Positions 11,101 through 25,211 of a stretch of DNA of 64,000 nucleotides are shown here, piece after piece. Position 1 is the stretch's first letter. Each line of letters opens with the position of its first letter. Location of the stretch: positions 10,766,001 to 10,830,000 of the forward strand of contig CM062206.1 of assembly GCA_031216445.1 (NCBI GenBank). Reading direction: 5' to 3'. A program made the translations under genes and the position numbers. Under the pieces are notes generated by a model. That model had not been told where the DNA came from. It did no database searches and worked only from the letters and a program-made list of their open reading frames with translations. The stretch comes from Lateolabrax maculatus. Its lineage: Eukaryota > Chordata > Actinopteri > Acropomatiformes > Lateolabracidae.

Positions 11101-14100
11101 AGTTGTGGCACAGAGGCAGTGAATTCCCAGAGGCCATTGTATGGGGCAACTCAGCAAAAGCCCCATCCTGGCCAGGTCGCGCAAATTTAGGACCAAATGA
11201 AATTAAGTCTGGTGGGGGGGGGGGGTCCTGCTCTTTTAATCTTTAATTAAACAGCCCTCACACTTTGTCTCAGCAGATTTAAAACAAAACAAAACACAAT
11301 CAGTGGTCTTTTTTTAATGGTTAGCAAATGCATAAGAGAGGCAGCACTGCAATTCAGGGGCTTTTGAATAAAACCCGCCGGGCTCAGTCTCAGGTCGAAC
11401 TTCTTAGCCTACAACCCTACTCAGCACAACACTCCCCAATTGGAAACACAGTAGCTAAAGTAATACAGCATTTCCTCTTTGGGGGCAGTCAATCACCCCT
11501 GAGCAAACGTGTGTACTGGAGCGTGAAGGCACCATTTCTCGCACACTTCACAATGAACCTTGTTTTACTACGCTGCTCCACCCTGCCACACTGGCCAACA
11601 CAGCCAAACCAGAGATTGTTTTTCTGTGATTGCCTGCAACATTCAGGGGGAAAAAGTGGCCAGGGTGAGATTATGATAAAATTATAAGAAAAAACAGGTT
11701 TGTCCTTTGCCCAGCAGACAGTTTCAACAGGCTAGAGGAGCGTCTATGTCAGCTTTTATTTAGACTTGCCAGAGTGGAGCTCCCTCTACCCACTTCTCAG
11801 TCTGTAAGACTTCAAAGGTCACAAGTTATTATTTATTGCCTTGTTTGACTGTGGCTAATGAAATCCCCAATGCCTTAATAGAGCAAGTTGGTAACCTCCT
11901 ACCCAATGAAGTGGTCTTTTCTCTCTTTTCTCACAGACAAACAAAAACAAAACAACAAAGAGAGGCGGTACATAAAAGAGCTTCGGTCAGATGGGTCACA
12001 TGCTGTCCATTGAGTCTCGGGTCCATCAAGACCATTCAGCAGGCTCTATAAAACCGGCAGGCTGCTTAAATACCTGACAGTAAGAAAAGAAACAAAAACA
12101 AAGAGAAAGAGGGGGAACAACAGATAAAATAAATAAGACAGCCCCTGTGACTGATGTGTATAGATGGTGCCGGAGAGTCACTGACAATTCAAGAAATGTG
12201 GCTCTGGCCACAAAGGCCGGCTGGAAAATACTGAAGGAGCTTGCTGGGCACATTTTTTAGGCCTTTCCCACTTGGACCCCCTTTTGAGTCTTTGTCTGTG
12301 CTCTGGGTCCATGAGAAAAGTCAATCACAGACACTTGGCTGTAGATTCTTGGTTTTCCTTTCCTTCTAGCAGTTGGTTTCCCAGTGTTAAGCCAAAACCA
12401 AGATACTCTATGTTTACGTAACTAATTAAAGATGGGAATCTCTATTCCAGCGAAACAACAATTAAAGGAAATAGTGGAAATACAGTGCTTTTCCTGTCAT
12501 ACCCTGATTAAGATGTTACTCATATTTTAGCCTGAAAATATGGGAACATCAAAAGATGAGTGGAGAAGAAAGATAAATACTGGGCAGTGATTAAAATCCA
12601 TATTTATGCAGCCCAATTTTCCTTGCGAGGGAATTCAATGTGTTGGTTAGCTGGCTCCATTTGATCTGTGCTGAGAAAAGAGATGTCTGAACCTCGGGGG
12701 CCTGTGATCCCAGGCTAATGCATGGGCAAAAACAGTCAATTATATTGTAAATTATGGGGAGAGGGCGTCAAAATGTTTGAACGGTGCAGTTCTTTTTTTT
12801 ATAGATTAAAAAAGTCTGCGGAACACAAATAATGTGAAAATAAACAGGTTGGATCAGTGAGCATTTGGAGAATCAGATTTATCAACACTGACATTTAATT
12901 ATGGCGAGGTAATCACACAGTTTTGTGCAACAGTGCAACTCTACTCATGCAGACAAACAAGAAAAAAATTACATGACCTTAAAATACCTCTTAAACCTCA
13001 CACAGCACACAACAATGACATAGGAATTCTTTCAAAGACTATAAAGAACGAAGTTTACATCAATGCCTCTACAATTTACTTCTATGTCTGTGTCTCTTTT
13101 TCTGTCACAAAGAATAGGCTAAACAGTAAGATGTTGTTTGGATCTTTTATTTCCCAATTCCAGTCAAGTAATCCACCGTAGCACCGACCCCCCCTTCTTT
13201 AACACAGCCCCAGAAGAATTCAAGCTCCTCCACAACTCTGAGCAAAGATTTCACTGCCTGCAAAATAACAATAGTAGCAAAGTTTACTCTTTATTTGAAT
13301 GGGAAGTGTTTTCATGTTTTAAGCCAAGGAATAAGTGTATAATTTCCCCAATGTCCCATTTTCTTTCAGTGTTTGCTATAAATCAGAGTGTATGTGCCCT
13401 TGGGCTGTGTGGCGAGCCTTTACACTGTGTGTCAGGCAGAAATCCAGCTCAGCCCATGTCTGTAACCCCATGTTCATTTTGACCCTGCAGATATCCTGTA
13501 AATCACAAACGTTAACTCAGTGTTGCTCCATCTACTGTAAACCAGTCTTCAGGCCTTTATACAATTTTTATCTGCTTAGTCTGACCCTCTAATCGACTGA
13601 GGTATATTTTCCACTGCAGTATCATCTCTCAACATTGAGGCATAAACCACAAGATTTCATTAATACTGTGATATATCTTAGCTTTCATGTTGATTGACAA
13701 ATGTTCAACTAAAGCAATATAATTATCAATCAATCACAGCAGTTATTGATGGGTATTGTTAGTGAAACTGTGTGTTGCTACAGTCAGTAATGCCATGTCA
13801 GGTCAGGCATAAAAAGTACTCACAGAACCAGGCCTGGTTAGGTTTATAATAATCAAAATGTGTACAAAATGATGCATTACAGAGACAAAATACAATGAAA
13901 AAAACACAAAGCACAAGACACAAAATAGCATGCTGAAAAGATATGCTGCATAAACTCTACCTATTCTATCAAGATTAGCGATAGTGAAGACAAACGATGA
14001 TGTGTTCATACCTTCATTGAGCTATTTTAATTCCCTCATCCTGGTGTGCTTCATATGTGCATTCCAAAATTGGAATTCCACTTTGTCACTGTGACCAGTG

Positions 14101-17100
14101 GGCAAAAACTAAACACCAGTTAATTCTCTGCTTGAAATAGCATGGACATGAGTAATCATCTGTCGTAATCTTGGCAATGTTTTTCAGTAATGGAATAGAT
14201 ATTATGTTATTTCTTGCATGATGAGATGTGGTCGGCTCCCTCTTTGATCTCATGCACTCACCAGGAAGAAGTAGATTAAAAGGTTCATGAAATCAAAATA
14301 AATCTTGAATTGGTTTTTAGTGGGGCGCGTGAATAAAAAAAACTGCTTTATGCAAAACATCAGGGGCACGTGCACACTATGGCAATACCAACAGCTGTCT
14401 CGTACTCATATAACCTGGTATATTTCTGACATCCTCATTTCAAATGCAGTGCCAGCCAGCTGGGTGCAGTTTTATTAAGGGATCACGTGTAACCTGAAAA
14501 TCCACACTTTTAGGTTATGCTTTTACATGTGCTCGGAGATCACAGTCTATAAAATAATAAGCATGTCTTTGGTCATATTGCTGTGTGGTCAGAGGAAAGA
14601 TGAGGGCCCCTTTTAGTGCAAGGCTGAAGTCAGGGGGTGGCTATTTGAAGTGAGCACAGAGAGCTTGGTTTGATTGGATAAATCTAGGGCTTCACAGAGG
14701 AGCAGCCCCTGGTACAGGAGGGAGAGAGTAGATATATTTTTTTTTCCTGTGGCATTTTTCCCCATACAAGAAAAAAAGATGGGCACTGGAGCTAGGCTGG
14801 AACGTGATCATAGGCCAGCACCAGACCAGAGAGCTCCCCATTAAGGTTTTGGGTTATAAACAGCATCTGTTTCAAATAGGGCTAAGACTAGAGGAGCACT
14901 CGCTCCCTCTTTCCCTGTGCCTGTACCACAGATCTGGCACAAACTATCAAGTCTCTCTTCTCTCCCCTTGCTTCTCCCATCTCATCTCATGGCGTCTCTA
15001 TTCTCCCTCCTCTTTAGAGTTTTATACGCCTCCTGCTCATTATGGCCCTTAAAGAAAAGGATTTATTTAGTGCAAAAAAGAAAAAAAAAACAAAAACAAA
15101 AACAACCTCAGCACAGCATAGGCGTGCAAACGAGTTTGTGTTTGGTTCCATAACTTTCACATGCAGTGCTGCCTGCAGCTTACAGAGCCATAGAAGCGAC
15201 AACATAAACCACAAAATCACCAGTTTTCTTAACTGGTTTCCGCAACCTTGTCCTTATTATCCTTGTAAGCACAAAATAAGAAGGGGGCATTTTGAGCAGA
15301 AATGGAAATGACATGTGGCCTACAGAGGAAAAAAGTCCTTACAGGTTATTTTCAAATCTTTCAAACGGTAAATAGCATGACATTACAGTATAAGCAGCTT
15401 TTCAATTGTCTTAAACTGGAAACCAGTCAGCCAGCTGAAGCCGCTTCTCTTAGAACGACTCTCAAAGAGGCTGCGTGCCACCCTCTGCTGGACAAGATAT
15501 AAAATGATGTTTGTCACTGCTGTGAAATTTCACTTCATAAGCAGATAGTTCTGGTGGAATAACTCTTCTGTACACATTAGATTTTTTCTCCATAATTTAT
15601 ATTTGATTGACTGATTTATATTTAATTCAAATGTTTGTCATTATGAGGATAATTTACAAACAGGTCAATGTTTCACTTTCAAATAAACGAACAGCATCTT
15701 TGCGTCAAGTATGGTGCATCCACTCTGAAACATTATATAGCTCGAGACAGGCTCAAGTAGCTTCTGCTCAGAGTAAACAGGAAGTGTGTTATATTTACAC
15801 CAAAAACCCCACTAATCCTTTCTCTGTGGACTGGTATCATTAGGGACTAGCATGAGAGTGTTCTTGGCAAGTTGCCTCTTCAAATAACAGCTATTAGGGG
15901 GCTACATCTTGTTTTTATCCAAAACCAATGGACATCCGATGCTATGTCTTTGCTCCAGAAAATGTATGAGCCATTTCAACCATTTGGATTCGCTGAAAAA
16001 AAAAGACATAAAATAGATACTTCCTTTAAATCCAGTGTGCTTTTGTGGGTAAGTGATAAGGTGGCTGATTTCAAGTTGAAAGACTGGAGAGAGGGTGGAG
16101 GTAGATCTTTGTTCCCAGCTTGCTGAGTGTGTGTGCAGCGCTCTAAGCTGCACCTATTTGAACGCTATGTATTAAAGTTTATAGCAGCTTGAGGCCCCTG
16201 GAGTGAGAGAGAAAAGAGAAAGAGAAATAAAGAGTTTCCAAAAAAAAAAGTGACTGCTTTGTCTATTCAGAAAATGACATGACACAAAGCTGCTTCTTTG
16301 TTCCTTGCCTTTTACAGTGTGTGACAGCTGAGCTGCGATAAGAAATTAGTATGGGGGAGAACGTATGTACACTCAGCTGCTCTCTTTCTGACACCAATGT
16401 CAAAACAAGCCCTTGCAAAACACACTATTACTGCTCCAGTTTCCTTTAAATCAGCCAAATGAGAGAAAAATGAAGGCATGTCTAATGGTCCTCCCCATGA
16501 TTTAAAGGACTTTCTGATGAGACAGGTCTACTACAGTGTAAAAGATTGGCCATGTTGTTTGGCACCAAAGGTTGGGTGAGGACTGGCTTACACTACCACC
16601 GGACACTGTCTGGACTGAAACTGGCCAACAGATGGTCACCTGGATTAATAGAGTCAATTAATTCATCCCATTATGTAATTAAGGATGGAGTCTGATGAGC
16701 AGGGAGGGCCAGGCTTGGCTTCCTAAGATGTTAAGCATCTGATTTATCTCCTAAAAAAAGCAAACCAACGCCAGTTATCTATCAAACAGCACCACAGTGT
16801 GGAAAACAATTGTTCAAAACATGAGCAAAAGTAGTGCACAGGTTGGGGGAGGCCACCCCTGCACTTTTCAAATGAAAAACCCAAACTTTATTTTTCCGCA
16901 CACTTTGCCTGTATCTGCTGGAATCTCCTACTAAGTCCAGTTTGGTCAAAAATACCAATCGAAAGTGACTTGACGTGACGGACGTAGGCTCTTTGTGCAC
17001 TCCCGTACCCTCACATTGGAGTCCTTTCTGCCACGCTCTAAACCCTGGACCTTGTCTGTAATCACTGACTCATATTGGATGCTACTCAAGCAGGGTGTTG

Positions 17101-18745
17101 CTGTAAATGGTTTTGTTGTTAAGAATGAGAAATGAAAGTAGACCATTTGCTATGTATTCATCTGATGTTACACTTAATTCAATGCATTATTTTGCATCCT
17201 ATACAGTAAATGATTAGAACAAAGCAGGATTAATAATAATCGCACCTGCCTCTTTGCAGTGACTGTAGTTTATCCACTAGAGGGAGCTCCAGTGTAACAT
17301 CAGCAGCTCCCATTCAACCTTCTGATCTGCTCCCCTGCATACACTGACTTAAGTGGATCTGCAGTGAAAACAGTATTTTGAGGGCACAGCTGATGAAATG
17401 TTGGATCACAGTGAGAAAGGGACGACATGAAAGTGTTGACGTCTTACTGTTCACATTCTGTCTTCCTTCCCTGAGATGTGAGCACATCCATTACATCTGG
17501 ATTCAGACAGAATTAAGTAATCTTCATTATGAGGCTTCCTGTGTTATTGCAATTGCTTTTTCAAGTGTGTGCAAGTCTGTCTGTGTTTTTCCATGTGCAA
17601 TATTGTATAATAAATGCTGTATTTACTCATCTGTAAAGGATTTATGATGAGTATCATTGAAATACTCAGTGTGAATGACTTCCTGTCAGGATCAATACAT
17701 TTGATCTTAAGCTGTCACCACCTACCTCATGTTTCAATTATAAACCTTATTTCTACTCTGATGAAAGCTCCCTAACACATGTGCTCTGAAAGGGGGGATA
17801 AAAGCAAAGGAAGAGGACAACTTTCATGGAGAGAATAAAAGCTTATCTGCTGTAGCTTTATGTCACTCATAACAATTAATTTCAAACAGAACAAAATGTG
17901 TATAAGCAAAAACATGCACTGTACCACTGTGTCCTTGGTTTGGAATTTAATCCTTTAATTTACATCAGGTTATCTACAAAAGTGACACTGTGTTCATTTG
18001 GTTAAATGGGCAAAGATACATAATTGCAGGAAACCTCTCAAATAGGGACTTTGGCGAGACATTTCCCAGTAGGGAGCATGGTCAGTGGGGGGTATGTCCG
18101 GCTGAAGACCTCCTGTGAGCTTCGGGGGTCACACACACACAGAGAGATACAAGCATTTCGTAATCTCAGCTACTCCTATTAATTACCACTGTGTAATCTC
18201 CCAGGGTTTTCACACATATCAAGAGCTGGCCCTGTGCTCATTTAATTTAATGTAGGTTAGTAAAAGAGGATAAGAGGCAGGACAGTTAAGCTGATCTCGC
18301 TTGCCCCCCTTTACGAACCCCATTGAAAATCTAGTCCCGCCAGAAAAGAGGATGCTGTCTAAGACATGACTAATCTTGGCGCAAACCCTTCGTCTAGCCT
18401 GCTTGTAAACTGTTAAATGTCTAAGACCAATGTTGTGTTTGAATCTCCGCTGACCATCCATTGTTTTTGTCCTAAAAGATGGCCATTTGGGTGGATTAGA
18501 GTGCCTGTTTATGTGGAGCCTCGAGGTCTGAGTGATGGAAGGAAATAGCCTGGCCCTCAGTGTGGCCAGTAGGGTGTGTCTCACTGCCCTTTGCTGGATT
18601 GCATTTGCTACATCAAAGAGCCTTACTTTCTTTGTGCTTATCGTAGAGCAAAGCTATCCAGTATGGAGTTTAGTTCTCACTGGGGAGCATGGGAAAATGA
18701 GGTTAGTGCCGCACACTTTAGAGGTTAGAGGGGTGTTAGAGGGGT
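8111..18745. other. intergenic desert segment
   Basis: No coding exon seen. It contains a G-quadruplex-capable run at 9414-9432, a 12-G homopolymer at 11214-11225, and CTCF-like motifs near 15478, 17274 and 18586. Several unique, moderately GC-rich stretches (about 10600-12250 and 16560-16730) resemble conserved non-coding blocks. The latter carries AATTAATT and TAATTAAGG homeodomain-type sites. Confidence 0.6.
9414..9432 (+). other. potential G-quadruplex with single-base loops
   Basis: Four G-runs separated by single T bases (GGGTGGGTGGGTGGGGGGG). Loops of one base favour very stable parallel G-quadruplexes. Formation is inferred from the sequence pattern. Confidence 0.7.
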
Positions 18746-18814
18746 GGGAGAGGAGGGGAGAGGAGAGGAAAGGAGAGGAGGGGAGAGGAGAGGAAGGAAA
18801 GGAAAGGAAAGGAG
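18746..18814 (+). repeat. 69-bp polypurine tract (GGA/GGGA/GGAAA repeats)
   Basis: Uninterrupted purines made of GGGAGAGGA and GGAAA units. Long polypurine-polypyrimidine runs with mirror symmetry can form triplex (H-) DNA. The SFPSSPLPSS and GEERKGEEGR frames are artefacts. Confidence 0.9.
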
Positions 18815-19173
18815 TAGAGCAGAGACAAGGTGCCATGAGGTGACACCAAATTTACACACCATATTTTTAGCCTACACTGTTCAAAGCCTGTCTGTGAGGT
18901 GCTGTAATTAAACATTTCAAACTTCACTTGGCACTTAACATTCCTCAAATAGAAACTTAACTGCGGCATGAAAGCTTTCACCCAACCTAAGTGGAACAGT
19001 TGAAAGACAAACCTGTCTTCCTGTATGGTTTGATGCTGGTGAGATGTGACAGCTGTGTGGAGTGAGTAGAGACAGGTCTTTAACGTGCCAACTCTGTGTT
19101 GAACCCATGTTTTAATATGCAAATATAATCTGTGCTAGGTGAGAAACACCTTACAATTCATCGCATTATATTT

Positions 19174-19200
19174 AACAATTTAGACTTAGTCTAAATTGTT
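19174..19200. repeat. perfect inverted repeat, 12-bp arms, 3-base loop
   Basis: AACAATTTAGAC at 19174-19185 and GTCTAAATTGTT at 19189-19200 are exact reverse complements around TTA. No function is assigned. Confidence 0.9.
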
Positions 19201-21777
19201 TTTCTACATTTCTATACCTTTACAGTAAAACACATAGTGTTGCACTTTTTTTTTTAAATTCACAAAGATGTCCCATATCTCCTTTTGTTGTTGTAATGGG
19301 TGTCGCAACATAAATCATTTCCTTGTTTTTTTCAGCAGGTGGCAGCATTGCACATAAAATGCAATTCACATCAAGCGGGAGAAAAATCAGTAACATTTCG
19401 CAGGGGCCATAATTAATTCCTTCTATCTCCTTGATGTATTTATATCCACAGCATTTTTGTTATCAGGTGACAAATGGCACAGGTTCTCTTGTGGCAGCCA
19501 CAAAAAAAAGAGATAATTTTTAATGCTCATGTAACAATGACAGAATGCAAGTGAACATGTTTTGACATGAGTCTCCTGGGATTGTTACAACGTGCACCCC
19601 TGTCCCCTTATCATCTCACTGTGCTAAAATCTTTCTGAACAATGACTACAAATAGCTGCAAGCTGAAAGATTTATGAAAAAAAATGTATTATATAAATAT
19701 ATAAATATTAAATATTTTTTAAGAAGAAGTGCAGGTGTGTTTGAGGTATCCTGCTGCACAGAGAACAACAACAGAATTGTTATTGGCGTACATTAGCCAC
19801 TTGTCCTGACTCTTACTATCTTCCCTTGAACTGAACAGAGTAGTATCTGAGGCTTGAACCTTCAGCACGGAGCCCTAAAGCCATGTAGTCCTAAAGAGCC
19901 TTTACTTGTTCTTGTGTCTTATCACACAGGGCTGGTTATTGACTCTTCCGTGTGAAATGGATCAGCCTGATAGGCTGTAACTCTACAGGGAACATTTCCA
20001 CTTGTGAGGGCTAACCTCTGGAGCCACTTTGTGAAAAGCACTAATACAGACTGTGGCTGGCTGCCTGTGGACGCCTAATGCACCGAAAAGGAAATAGGGG
20101 TCGAGCAAAATCAGGAAGTTGGTGTTGGTCCGAAAATGAGATGATGGGATGTGACCGAGGAGGAGGTGGACTGGCACACTTAGCCAGTGGAGGAGGTATG
20201 GAGCTGTTAAGCGAAACATGACCCCAGGGCATTTTTCCCACTGTGTAAAGTAAGATTAGCTGGACCACAAGGGGCATTAAGACTGGAGTCTCTGGCGTCA
20301 GTAGTTGATTGACCAGAGTTAAGCCCGGAGAATATCAGAAGATAATACAAGGTGAGTGTGAACAGTCAGTTACAGAACAACCAAATAGACATGGGTCATC
20401 TCAGATAACCTCTAAGTGACTTTGTGTTTCCTCTGGCTTCATGCTCAATATGAATACAATGAGTCAGTGTTTCTGCTTTTAGTGGTGTGGGCACTTTGAA
20501 GGTAAAACAAGTAAACTGCTCCTACATTCGTGGAGTCTTGCTCTTACAAAGGCTACAGCAACGAATCAAAACTTGGCAGACCTTTAAATAAATCTATTAG
20601 CACTGCTGGAGATTACTCTTAAAAAAAAGAGACAAGTAACCTGTATCTCTTATGGCTTCTTTCTGATGGCTGTTTTTAGCAACAATATAGATCTTAACTC
20701 TTTTTTCTTTTCAGTTAGGCACAACATAAGAGAAAGTTGTGCACGCATGTGTGAACCCACACTAATGTGCACACACAGACAATCTGCATACACATGGCTT
20801 GTTGTTGGATATAAGAACAGTATGGATTCATTAACTACAAATGACAAGGGTTTCAGCTTCTCCTGCATTTACACTATCTACATTTCTCCTGTTTTACTAT
20901 TCACTTTGCCTGGGGGAAGATGAAAAGTACTGTAGCATCAAACACATTACCCCTCTCCAACCACGCACCCACCTACCGCGGCCAATCAGAGGATTGTACT
21001 GCACTGCTTTAAAAAAGAAAATTTCCCACACAATCCTTACAAGACTCTGAACTTCTATCTTCCCTGATAAAATCATTCACACTGTTGAATAAAAGAAGAC
21101 AGCGCTCTTTCAACCCTGCTTTTCTCTTTCACTGTCACTTTCAGAGGAAGTTGTTCTGACCCCTTGCCCCGGCCTTGGCCCACTTCCTTTTCTTCCTGAT
21201 CTGTTATACATCCATGCTGTTAAGCTCAGACTGTTTTCTCGTTATTGAGTTTGATCAGGACATGGCATGATGTGTCCCCCCACCCTCCTCACACCTGCAC
21301 CCTCAGAGATATTTCTGATTGATCCAAATTACCAACCTTATTTAGAAGGTGTAGACTGCTCTTGAGAGCTCACAGAGGTTTTCAGGTTTATAAAAGAGAT
21401 CTATATCCGCAGCCTGACATCCAACACTGTCAGCCTCCACAGACCCGGCATGCTGTGATTACATAACCAGAATCTGAATATGGGAGAGAAGACAGGAAGG
21501 AACAGACATACTGTACTGATGATAATTATCAAGCACTCCCTGTTATTCAGCGTCTGATAATACTGGCTGTACAATAGATCAGAGACACAAACTTCAAATT
21601 TAGATTTCTTTAGATTCTTTGAAAGGTGACTGGTTAGTATCAATTTTGACGGTGGCACTAATACTAAAACAATCCCTGCCAATGTAAGGTAGCGTCTCTG
21701 TTGCATTTGTATTGACTTTTTTAATAATAGTTAATCTAATGACGATCATTCTGTAATCTGACTGCACTATCATTTGA

Positions 21778-21892
21778 TAATTAATGTGTAGTTAATTGGA
21801 GTTAATTAGACAATGGGTAGATTATTCTAATTAGAATACAGGGATAAGTCTTAATTTGTGCAGAATTCACAAAAGGCCTCAGTGTCAATTAG
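21778..21892. promoter_or_regulatory. homeodomain-site cluster (TAATTA) with 16-bp palindrome
   Basis: TAATTA cores lie at 21778-21783, 21803-21808 and 21828-21833. TTAATT is at 21792-21797 and CAATTAG at 21886-21892. The third core sits at the centre of the perfect palindrome TATTCTAATTAGAATA (21823-21838). ACAATGGG, a SOX-like site, is at 21810-21817. Enhancer function is inferred. Confidence 0.35.
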
Positions 21893-23180
21893 AATTCACA
21901 CAGTTGTACTTAAATAAAGCAAAAACAAAGTTGAGATGTGACCATTACATCTGAGAGGACTACGTATCTTGATGAATGATACATATCTTATCAAGCCTAT
22001 GTGTACCTATGTGTATTTAATAAAAGTCCCAAAAAGGGAGGGGCTCTATTGATTTCCTGGCCTGTGTTTTCTCATTTCTTTGAGACGCAGTGGTGCATTT
22101 TGTTTACTCTCTATTGATTGATGACAATAGCTTTCCCATCAAGCTTAGCCACCTGCCATCTGGTTGAAGTAAAATGAGCTTGTGATGCTATTGTGCGAGA
22201 GAATTTCTCTTTGCTATTTGAGATAATTCCAAATGTTTATACTGTGTGAACAAATGTGAATACAAGCTACTTAAACTAAGTTCTTTCCATGCTCTATGGC
22301 CAAAAGAAGATAAACTTCATGCCTTTAGATTTTTACACAGGGCAGAGTTTATGGCACATTTGCTCCTACAGGAGTCGGGTTTATAGGCCTAACTGTGTCT
22401 GATTATGATGTTGTGTCCTCCTGGGAGCACTGAGGTTGGGGTTAAGTGCTGTCAGAGGTTAGGTTAGGGTTAAGGCCATGGGTGACATGACTGGGCTTGT
22501 AAATCACATGAAGGAAGCAATGAGACAGAAAAAAGTGAATACCAATCTGTGAGGAAGGAAGTCAAGCATTTTATGCCCCCTCTGCTACGTGTAAAACTCT
22601 ACAACCAAGGCTACAACAGCTCAGTGGGCCAGATGGAGGGAGGGAAGAAAACGACTGCCCTCTGATGTGTCACTGAGGAGTGGACAACACTGACATGAAC
22701 CCCTGGTATGTCCCCTATGGAACTTAAAAGGCCTCTAAGTCCGCTACAGTGCCATTAATCTCCATCCATAAAGCTGTAACTACAGTACGATACTTAAACG
22801 GAGGGTTGTTTCTTGTTTAGAGTCAACAAGTGTGAGTTTAAATGAAAGCCATCACACTTGAACATGTAAATACTGAACAGTAGTAATTTGCACATACTGT
22901 ACAATACATATGCAGTGCTTGTGGAAATACAGGTGGAGATGCCAAATACATGAACAATTTGAATTTATACATTGTGACTGTAATTGGTGCTGGGTGCAAT
23001 ATAACGTTACTGAAGTCTACACTGTCATGCCTTTTATCCAGTGGACTTGAAAGTGGCTGCCTTCCATATTTAGCTGCTAAATTTTGCATGTGTGTGAGCA
23101 TGCACTTACACATGTTTGTGGTTGCAGTAGTGGCGACACAGAATATTTGTGTAGTTGCCTCCATGCCAACATGTTCAAAC

Positions 23181-23195
23181 GTAACCATTGGCAAC
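23181..23195 (+). promoter_or_regulatory. RFX X-box motif
   Basis: GTAACCATTGGCAAC matches both half-sites of the RFX X-box (GTNRCC, spacer, RGYAAC) with a 3-base spacer. X-boxes are known to be among the commonest motifs in vertebrate conserved non-coding DNA. Binding here is inferred. Confidence 0.45.
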
Positions 23196-25211
23196 CTTGT
23201 TGTAAAAAAGATTGCTACTCTGTGCAAGGGGAATATATATACAGAAAAACATACATTCAAAAAAAATATTCCCTTGTGACATCACCGATTTGGTTAAAAA
23301 ACTGTATTTACAGAGAGAAAGTGCTTCCACAGTTTTTCACAGAACATTAGGCCTGTTATTAGAGATTTAACACACTGCAGTAGAGAAGAACAAAAGGTTT
23401 CAGGTCATCCACATTATGTTATTGTGTCGCATGGGCTGGTTTTAACCGTGTGACTAATTCATTAAGGGCAGAGGCAAACTCTCAGTTTAATATTTGCTAG
23501 AACACTACAATTCATCCAAAACACAATTATCACGTTCAGATATTAAAAACTTTGAAATTATACTTTATTGCCACAGTTCTGTAAATAGTGTCTTTGTGTT
23601 TGTCTGGGTCTTTGACTGTCGGGAACATTTTCTATCTGACCACACCCAAGCCTCGATCTCCCACATCCTCCCCTCCATCCCTCCACCCCTCCATCCTCTG
23701 TGCCGCCTGATCCTCCCACAGGATCAGCCTCCTTCTCAGTGTCTCCCATGGTGGCTCCTCAGCTCCTATGAATGTTGTCCTGGGTGACATGAATTAATGA
23801 TAACAGCAGAGGCTTCACAGACCAGGCTCATCCATTACATAACGCAGGCAGGTCTGCTGCAGATCCACACAGTTTTTGACACTTAATGCACAGTACTCTA
23901 CCGCACCTTTCAGCTGACCCTTTTTACCCTCCTTTTTCATCCCCTCTGCCTTTGCTGCTGCACACAACATATGGTGCAGTGGGTATGCAGCCATATGGCA
24001 AGTGTCACAAGTATTTATCCACAACCTGTGCAGTGCAAGTTATATTTTTGAACACAAAACTTGGCTAGTAGAGCACTGCAGTATAGACAGAGATAACCTG
24101 ATTTGATGGTAGATGTTGAAGACTTTAGAGCAGTTTTCCCACACCAACTTTCCCTGAAAGTAATAAGCAAAACTTCCACAATCACTTACAAAGGCAGGGA
24201 TATACTCTGCTGTTAAAGAGAGGAGGCTCAATTTTGCTACCAATTAGAGGGGTGGTAATCTTCAGCTCATCTCTCCAGTGCTATTAGGCAGCAGAAGACT
24301 GCTGTGTGTAATCATTAATAGAAATGCATCTGCCTCAACACCCCGGGGAGGCCTGAATGCCATGGGTCCCCTCTGCACCTGGATGCAACTCATTACATAT
24401 TTTTCTGCAAAGCCACACAGGAGATGGTAACTAGACACTCAGCTCTTTTGTTAGAAAGCCCTTTAAAAGACCAAGTGATCTTGCAAATTCATAATAATAT
24501 CCACCTCTGGTGTGTTTTCAGAAATTTTCACCAACACAGGAGACATCATTTTCAATTTTTGTTTCAAGACTGTTAGTTAAGCACCATCAGAGTTTTCCTC
24601 GTATGGACTGTTTGTGTCCATCCCACTTGGACATTCTGCAAAACAAGTTAATGAAATATTGAGTAACTCCTTGCAGAATAACAATCCTACATGCTGCCTG
24701 TCTTTGTTTTGTTGCACTGTTTTCTTGTTCCTCACATGATGGACAAAGTCAGTGCATATGGAACAAAATCTGCGCAGTCATAAACTGAGGATTACAAAAA
24801 AAAACTTGATGTACTTTCCAATGCAGAAATTTAATGAACAGAATGGTAATGGTTGTCTCGCTGAGGATCCTTCAGGAAACTGTGCTGTCTGCCGTGAGAA
24901 TAAAGTAAGACGCCACTAGAATTAAATTTTTTCCTTCAGTCTTTAGACTGTTTACACTACTCATCTCAATCTATGATTTTTATCTGCCATTACAAGAGTG
25001 ACAACACTGGACTCAAACATCTCAAATCGTACGGAGCAGCGCCACAGTGGTGACCCAAGATGATCGATGAAAGAGAAAACCATCACAAGCATGCATGTGT
25101 TCAAAATGTTTGTTGCCTTGTGTTTATTTCTTTGTTTGCACGAATGCCAATTTCTAACTCATTCCCTTCTCTTCTGTCTTTTGACATAGTCTCAATGTTT
25201 TCCCTCTAGCT

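Noticed and set aside
18219..19122. Open frames of 121 and 128 codons on the minus strand
   Set aside because: The second runs into the polypurine tract (SFPFLSFLSSPLLS) and the first has no recognisable motif or splice context.
22838..23260. 140-codon minus-strand open frame
   Set aside because: No domain or family resemblance, an overlapping plus-strand frame of similar quality, and AT-rich composition. Treated as chance.
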